From: Phoronis pallida
Taxonomy: Eukaryota; Phoronida; Phoronidae
Reading direction: 5' to 3'
Length of the DNA: 12,778 nucleotides
Assembly: GCA_028565715.1 (NCBI GenBank)
Contig: JAOXYC010181690.1
Span: 1-12,778, forward strand
The position numbers and the translations under genes are program-made. This document shows, piece after piece, positions 8,911 to 12,778 of this stretch (its first letter is position 1; every line of letters starts with the position of its first letter). The notes below the pieces were generated by a model. It searched no databases, was not told the origin of the DNA, and worked only from the letters and a program-made list of their open reading frames with translations.

Positions 8911-10883
8911 GTGACGTTTTGTCTATTCATACCCCAACCTATCCTGGACAAGTGGAACAAACAACTGGGCAGAGTATCAGTGACATTCTACAATGGCTAT
9001 AATGAAATGCTTGGAGAGGTCGAACTTCGGCAACATGATGAGAAGATTTGGGCATGCGACATAAGTTTGGATTTCAAAACACTCGATATTTCCAGATATC
9101 AATACAGCATTAACTATACAAAGAAGTATTTAAAGTTCAAAAAGTCAGAGATTTTTCTTACAGAATCTACGTTCCGGAAGTTTCGTGATGGAACAGATGT
9201 TCACCGGGACACCTTCATGTACCAAAAGAACAGTGAATACGAGGACTATAATGCATTGATGAATGGCTTCTGGACTCACGTTCTTAAGATGGGCAATGAC
9301 GTTAGCTCAGAAACCTTAAAGCAATACCTCATTCAACTTGAGAAACTGCCATTTCCAAAGGATCTGAATATTAAGAAGAATGTCGTCACCTTTATCAATT
9401 CGTTGAACAACCAATATCAGATGCTCTCAAAGTCCTCATCATGGCAAGCAGGTGGTATGTTCTTTCTTGCAAGTCTGTCTTTATTCGACATCAAAGAAGA
9501 ATTCATAATACACGACAACCTGCACCAAAACATGGCACTTCTCTTGATGGAAGCAATGAAGTATGCAGTCAGAGAAAATTTACTGGACACGTTCACTCGG
9601 TCAATCAAACCGTTATTAGTGCGCCTTGCTAAACGTGCCTTTGGTAACCAAGTAACGTGGGGAACATGTATTGGATACTGGTTTCCATGTTTCTCATTCG
9701 ACGACATAAAACCATTTCAAAAATTTTTCGTGAAAAAAAACGAAACGACTGAAACCTTAAAACCGACTCTGGAGCAAATAAACAGATTCTTACCAAGCAA
9801 TGCGTATGATTCAGGTGCTGAAGAACTTTTGTTCTATTTGATCAAAAACAATCGAAATATTGTTGTTTTGACAAATATAGCTCAACAGATCTCTGGAAGG
9901 TCCCTTACGAATGAGCAGCATGGAAGGATATCTTCATTCATCTACAACCAGTTATTAGACGTCTTAAGATATTTGCCGAAGCCTACTTGCGATGAAGAAT
10001 TATCAAACTTACGTGACGACTGGAGGTGTGTGATAGAGCAAATTGATTCCGTCGACGATGAGCTTGTAAGAGTAGCTATGAAACTCAAACCAAATGAGCT
10101 TTTGCTACAGGTTGGGTCGCATCTTTTAGATAAGCCGTTTCGTAAAAGTCGCACTAAAGAAGAATTCATACGGGACTTGAAGATGAATGGACAAAGTTTA
10201 TACCAGAACGATTTGGCGATGGCAAAATCGGTGCAGGGTGTTCAAGATTTGTGGGAACAATTCAATTATTACCATTCAATTCTCGACTCCGAATTCTTGG
10301 CAGGTCAAACACGTAATAAAGTAATCAATCTGTGTTCTCATTCTTGGAATCCTGTTTCTTTAGAGGTTCAGTGTTTGGCCCGTCTGTTCTGTAACAAGCA
10401 TATTTATCCGATGAGTGGTGACTACTCGGTATTAACTGACATCATTGCAAAGCATAAGAACCAACAAGTCAGGGAAATCTTGAAACAGATACTAAAGCGT
10501 ACAGAAACAGTGACGAATGGCTTAGCAAAATCCACCTTGGTATGGTTCAAGACAGAAGTCGAATGTATTTTCAAGGTCAGCTGGACACCTCCGAAGAAGT
10601 GCCTGACACCTGAGGGAATTGAGAAGATGTACAAGTTATTCTTTCAAACTCTTGATGTCCCTTGTATCAGCTGCAATATGGAACTGAAGCAGAAACTTGA
10701 AAAACAAGTTAAAGATACTATTAAATCTTTTAGTATCGACGAATTGGTTAAACAAACTGCACACTTGTCTATGACTGACGTTGAAGAAACCAAATTCAGA
10801 GAACATCTCAAAGCATCCATCACGTCTTCAAATACAAGGGGATCTTCGTTGATAAAGGGAACATCCATCAATGTAGCAACGAA
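8911..10883 (+). CDS. RNF213-like: Exon 6: CBM20-like domain and RNF213 N-arm
   Basis: Encodes 657 residues from VTFCLFIPQP. The first 110 or so form a beta domain like the CBM20 starch/glycogen-binding module in RNF213: VSVTFYNG, then IWACDISL, then YQYSINY (the core Tyr-x-Tyr strand), then the segment ending DGTDVHRDTFMY, which parallels the W/H-Y-D-VY stretch that closes the RNF213 module. The rest is helical, with WFPCFSF matching the conserved Trp-x-Pro-Leu motif of the RNF213 N-arm by eye. RNF213 is a giant cytosolic AAA+ E3 ubiquitin ligase with roles in lipid droplets, antimicrobial ubiquitylation and NF-kB signalling; its AAA+ and RING parts are not in this exon. The exon ends AA/GTAAGT in phase 2. 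If unspliced, the protein ends ATK at a TAA formed across the donor, but the perfect donor and missing modules favour splicing. ATG 8896 lies before the acceptor and is not a start. Confidence 0.8.
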
Positions 10884-11361
10884 GTAAGTTACTTTTTCAG
10901 ACATAGCAAATTTCTGTTAATTTGGCTCATCTGAGCTTTCTCACTTTGGCCAATGAATTTTTTAAGATCCTTGCTTTGGCACGCCCTAGAGATGTCATGT
11001 TGATACTGCAAAATCAAATTAGATTTAAACCACTCATAACGTTTAAGGTCTCACTTGCGGCCCATTTATGTAGATACAGTAGACCCATTTCTACGTTTTT
11101 GTGAGAAATAATGCCGATAATTGAATTATAATAAGTTAAGGTGAACAAAATACACAGCGTTTTCACTGATAACTCCATATTATTAATATTTACAATATAT
11201 ACATAAAGCAACTGACGTTTCACAGCTCTATACTACCTGCATTCTCAAAGTAAAATGAAAAATGGGTTGGGTTGATTTACAATGAAGCATTGGAAACTAG
11301 GGGGAGTACAATAATTGGTCAATTTCACCACAATTGAATGTTATATGATAAAAGAGATTTG
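10884..11361 (+). other. RNF213-like: Start of intron 6, no gene seen
   Basis: Begins with GTAAGT. AT-rich, with stops in all frames and no recognisable repeat up to the inverted repeat at 11362. No AATAAA follows closely after 10887, which argues against gene termination at the TAA there. The intron must extend beyond the window unless the gene is truncated. Confidence 0.55.
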
Positions 11362-11640
11362 TTAAGTGGTGCGTTTAGTGAATGAATGAATGAATAGACT
11401 CTCTTTGATAAGTAATCGGATTTTGTAATTGTCACGTTCAAGAATCTGGGGGTTTGAGAAATCAATTGAGTGTCCAGTATTCATCATGTGTTGATAGAGG
11501 GCGCTATTTTCACTTGATTTATGTTCTTTAATTCGTTGACTGAGTAATCTGACTGTAATTCCTACGTAAAAACCAGTACATTGTTTACAATTGATTCTAT
11601 ATACCACACAGCTATTATTAGTAATTACTAATAATAGCTG
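11362..11640 (-). pseudogene. Penelope-like GIY-YIG endonuclease fragment (left)
   Basis: Minus-strand reading gives NSCVVYRINCKQC followed by FYVGIT, RIKEH, SALYQHMMNTGH and IKESLFI. These match the Penelope-like element endonuclease: VVYRI/YVG in place of GIY-YIG, the CxxC and His-His pair of its CCHH zinc-binding motif, the catalytic Arg in QRIKEH and Glu in IKESLFI. After LFIHS an ATTC microsatellite expansion (plus-strand 11381-11396) shifts frame and the reading ends at 11362. The codons before NSC come from the palindrome, not from a retroelement. No reverse transcriptase is attached, so this cannot act alone. Confidence 0.85.
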
Positions 11641-11659
11641 TGTGGTATATAGAATCAAT
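11590..11659. repeat. Perfect 70-bp palindrome without spacer
   Basis: Reads identically on both strands from ATTGATTCTATATACC to GGTATATAGAATCAAT, with its centre in GTAA/TTAC between 11624 and 11625. One half is the start of the GIY-YIG coding segment (NSCVVYRIN); the other is its inverted copy. All 35 pairs match. Confidence 0.95.
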
Positions 11660-11709
11660 GGGCGACTCGATAGCAGTTGTATTACCCGGGCACACCTCCA
11701 TTCACTGCA

Positions 11710-12435
11710 CTTTGCGGCTGGAAACAGTTGTTTTGGAGATTTCAGTGTGCCGACAGGGTCCGGTTTCTTTAATGCTCTCTGACAGGCTATTCACACTGCA
11801 CTGAAATAAAAGATTTGGTTTTCTAATGAGACCAGTTGAGAGAGATTCTAAAACTCACAAAATGTTGAACAATAAAACACTTTTTTAAATTTGACAGAGC
11901 CACAAACTGTCGGCCGGGGGTTCAGAAATCGGGCTAAAAATCAGCAAAATTGTTCAAGTCTAGACGTCAACAACCCCTCAACCAGAAACTCAAAAAACTA
12001 CATTGATTGGCAAGCTATTTCATAGTAGATTCAAATAAACCATGAGAATTGGCAAGGTTTCCACCTCGATTTTTTGCAAAGTTTACAAGTGTTCAACCCA
12101 CTCAAATTCACCGCTATAATGGCTGCTTGTTTTAGCTGGCCGACAGTTTATGCCTCCAATTTCGTATCAGTGCTTAGAGACATACAGAGTGGCCAAGGAC
12201 CCTGGCCACGATTGTTTTTTGTTCAGAACATGATTCTTTGCTAGAATAAAACACATTCACCCATATAAAAAAGTATTTGATGCCTGAATATACACTCAGA
12301 AGTAGGATCTGTCATGATTCATAGAAATCTCCCCTCTCAATAATGCCAACATTTTTTTTGAAACTGTTTACAACTACCACTTATCTCTAGCGGTTTAATG
12401 GCCCGTATGTTCGCGGCCATTTGCCCGTTAGGCAA
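11710..12435. other. Spacer between inverted arms
   Basis: Non-coding, with stops in all frames. It contains a smaller nested inverted repeat (11897-11917 with 12136-12156, about 18 of 21 pairs, core AACTGTCGGCC / GGCCGACAGTTT) and several AATAAA strings. I see no protein homology. Confidence 0.6.
11897..12156. repeat. Nested 21-nt inverted repeat in the spacer
   Basis: GAGCCACAAACTGTCGGCCGG at 11897-11917 pairs with 12136-12156 with three mismatches across about 218 nt. It may mark the ends of another small element inserted within the composite. Confidence 0.5.
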
Positions 12436-12488
12436 CAGGAGTGAGTGGAGGTGTACCCGGGTAATACAACTGTTATCGAGTTGCCCAT

Positions 12489-12695
12489 TGTAATCAATGT
12501 ACTAATTTTTCCGTAGGAATTACAGTCAGATTACTTAGTCTACGAATTAAAGAACATACATCAAGTGAAAATAGCGCCCTCTATCAACACATGATGAATA
12601 CTGGACACTCAATTGATTTCTCAAACCCCAAGATTCTTGAACGTGACAATTACAAAATCCGATTACTTATCAAAGAGAGTCCATTCATTCGCTAA
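12489..12695 (+). pseudogene. Penelope-like GIY-YIG endonuclease fragment (right)
   Basis: Same domain as the left arm, in the opposite orientation: CNQC, FSVGIT, LRIKEH, SALYQHMMNTGH, KILERDNYKI, IKESPFIR then stop TAA at 12693. It lacks the VVYRI strand altogether and has Ser in place of the Tyr of YVG, so the active site is broken. In another frame the sequence after PFI continues HSLNAPLKGVHRYLRMSNYE to the window edge, so this copy may keep more of the element's C-terminus after a frameshift. Confidence 0.8.
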
Positions 12696-12778
12696 ACGCA
12701 CCACTTAAAGGCGTACATCGTTACTTACGAATGTCGAATTATGAATTATTGAAATACGGCGTTTTCATCCGTTTCTTT
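12696..12778 (+). mobile_element. Possible continuation of the Penelope-like fragment
   Basis: An open frame shifted relative to the endonuclease (IHSLNAPLKGVHRYLRMSN and on) runs to the window end. It is absent from the left arm. Retention of a frame starting at LN after the catalytic Glu segment suggests the original C-terminus, but the segment is too short to be sure. Confidence 0.35.

Larger units (their letters stand above)
3045..10883 (+). other. RNF213-like: Gene model: six-exon RNF213-like gene, 3' partial
   Basis: Proposed coding exons are 3045-3057, 3282-3690, 4029-4075, 4432-4825, 5211-8325 and 8911-10883, all on the plus strand. Every intron is GT-AG and every junction keeps frame: lengths 13, 409, 47, 394, 3115 and 1973 nt give intron phases 1, 2, 1, 2 and 0, and the last donor is phase 2. 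The total is 1,983 codons plus two bases. Protein layout: start peptide 1-5; domain copy 1 at about 22-139; linker exon 141-156; Asp-rich stretch 160-173; domain copy 2 at about 175-286; linker to 345; 64 x 14-residue repeats at 346-1241; decayed repeats to 1326; CBM20-like domain about 1327-1435; helical RNF213 N-arm-like region to 1983. Human RNF213 is over 5,000 residues with AAA+ and RING modules near its middle and C-terminus, so most of the gene should lie downstream. The first exon is the least certain; exons 5 and 6 are the most certain. Confidence 0.65.
11362..12708. mobile_element. Inverted-repeat composite of Penelope-like fragments
   Basis: Left arm 11362-11709 and right arm 12436-12708 are inverted copies: outer ends TTAAGTGGTGCG and CGCACCACTTAA, inner ends near TACCCGGGCACACCTCCATT and its complement. 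Each arm holds a Penelope-type GIY-YIG endonuclease fragment pointing outward plus about 50 bp of non-coding sequence (GGGCGACTCGATAGCAGTTG in the left arm). The left arm has an additional 70-bp palindrome. About 726 bp of unrelated non-coding DNA separate the arms. Similarity stops at the outer TTAA on both sides. No reverse transcriptase remains. It sits in the last visible intron of the RNF213-like gene and is a dead fragment. Confidence 0.7.

Noticed and set aside
9417-10904. Antisense frames of 70-96 codons under exon 6
   Set aside because: Shadows of the coding exon without their own features.
11014-11223. 69-codon minus-strand frame
   Set aside because: Low-complexity hydrophobic AT-rich frame in an intron, no start context or homology.
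11810-11850. Hammerhead ribozyme, often found in Penelope-like elements
   Set aside because: CTAATGAGACC resembles the CUGAUGAG core but has a changed core base and no properly placed GAAA; the other strand was also negative.

Overview
The window looks like nuclear DNA from an animal, probably a marine invertebrate (a lophotrochozoan, cnidarian, amphioxus or hemichordate cannot be separated from sequence alone). Evidence for this is GT-AG introns with matching phases, AT-rich introns, a Penelope-like retroelement endonuclease, a foldback transposon, and a protein resembling the animal E3 ligase RNF213. There are no bacterial operons, Shine-Dalgarno sites or rRNA/tRNA genes.

Layout. Positions 1-3044 are intergenic or upstream DNA. 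They hold a 44-nt-arm hairpin (950-1040), a TTAA-flanked foldback element (1130-1495) and a possible LINE/SINE tail on the minus strand (about 1966-2055). One plus-strand gene then runs from about 3045 past the window's right edge. I assemble it from six exons: 3045-3057, 3282-3690, 4029-4075, 4432-4825, 5211-8325 and 8911-10883. All junctions keep frame (phases 1, 2, 1, 2, 0, then 2 at the last donor), giving about 1,983 codons in the window. The last intron is longer than 1.89 kb. It carries an inverted repeat (11362-12708) whose arms are Penelope GIY-YIG endonuclease fragments, plus a perfect 70-bp palindrome (11590-11659).

The predicted protein has, in order: two paralogous alpha/beta domains of about 115 residues (TRADD-N-like by eye, uncertain), the second with an Asp-rich leader; a linker of about 58 residues; 64 tandem 14-residue units (consensus HESNDGFNTSQTQP, a 42-bp minisatellite without one frame-breaking indel) followed by about six decayed units; then, in a new exon, a CBM20-like beta domain and a long helical region matching the N-terminal arm of RNF213/mysterin. 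The AAA+ motor and RING/E3 module expected of RNF213 would lie downstream, outside the window.

Most notable: an RNF213-type protein whose disordered N-terminus appears replaced by a duplicated adaptor-like domain and a large in-frame array. By hand count about 49 of the 64 units match the TRAF6-binding consensus P-x-E-x-x-(acidic/aromatic). If real, this would be a multivalent scaffold joined to an innate-immunity ubiquitin ligase. The domain names and the signalling idea are inference; the exon phases, repeat structure, motif matches and palindromes are read from the sequence.
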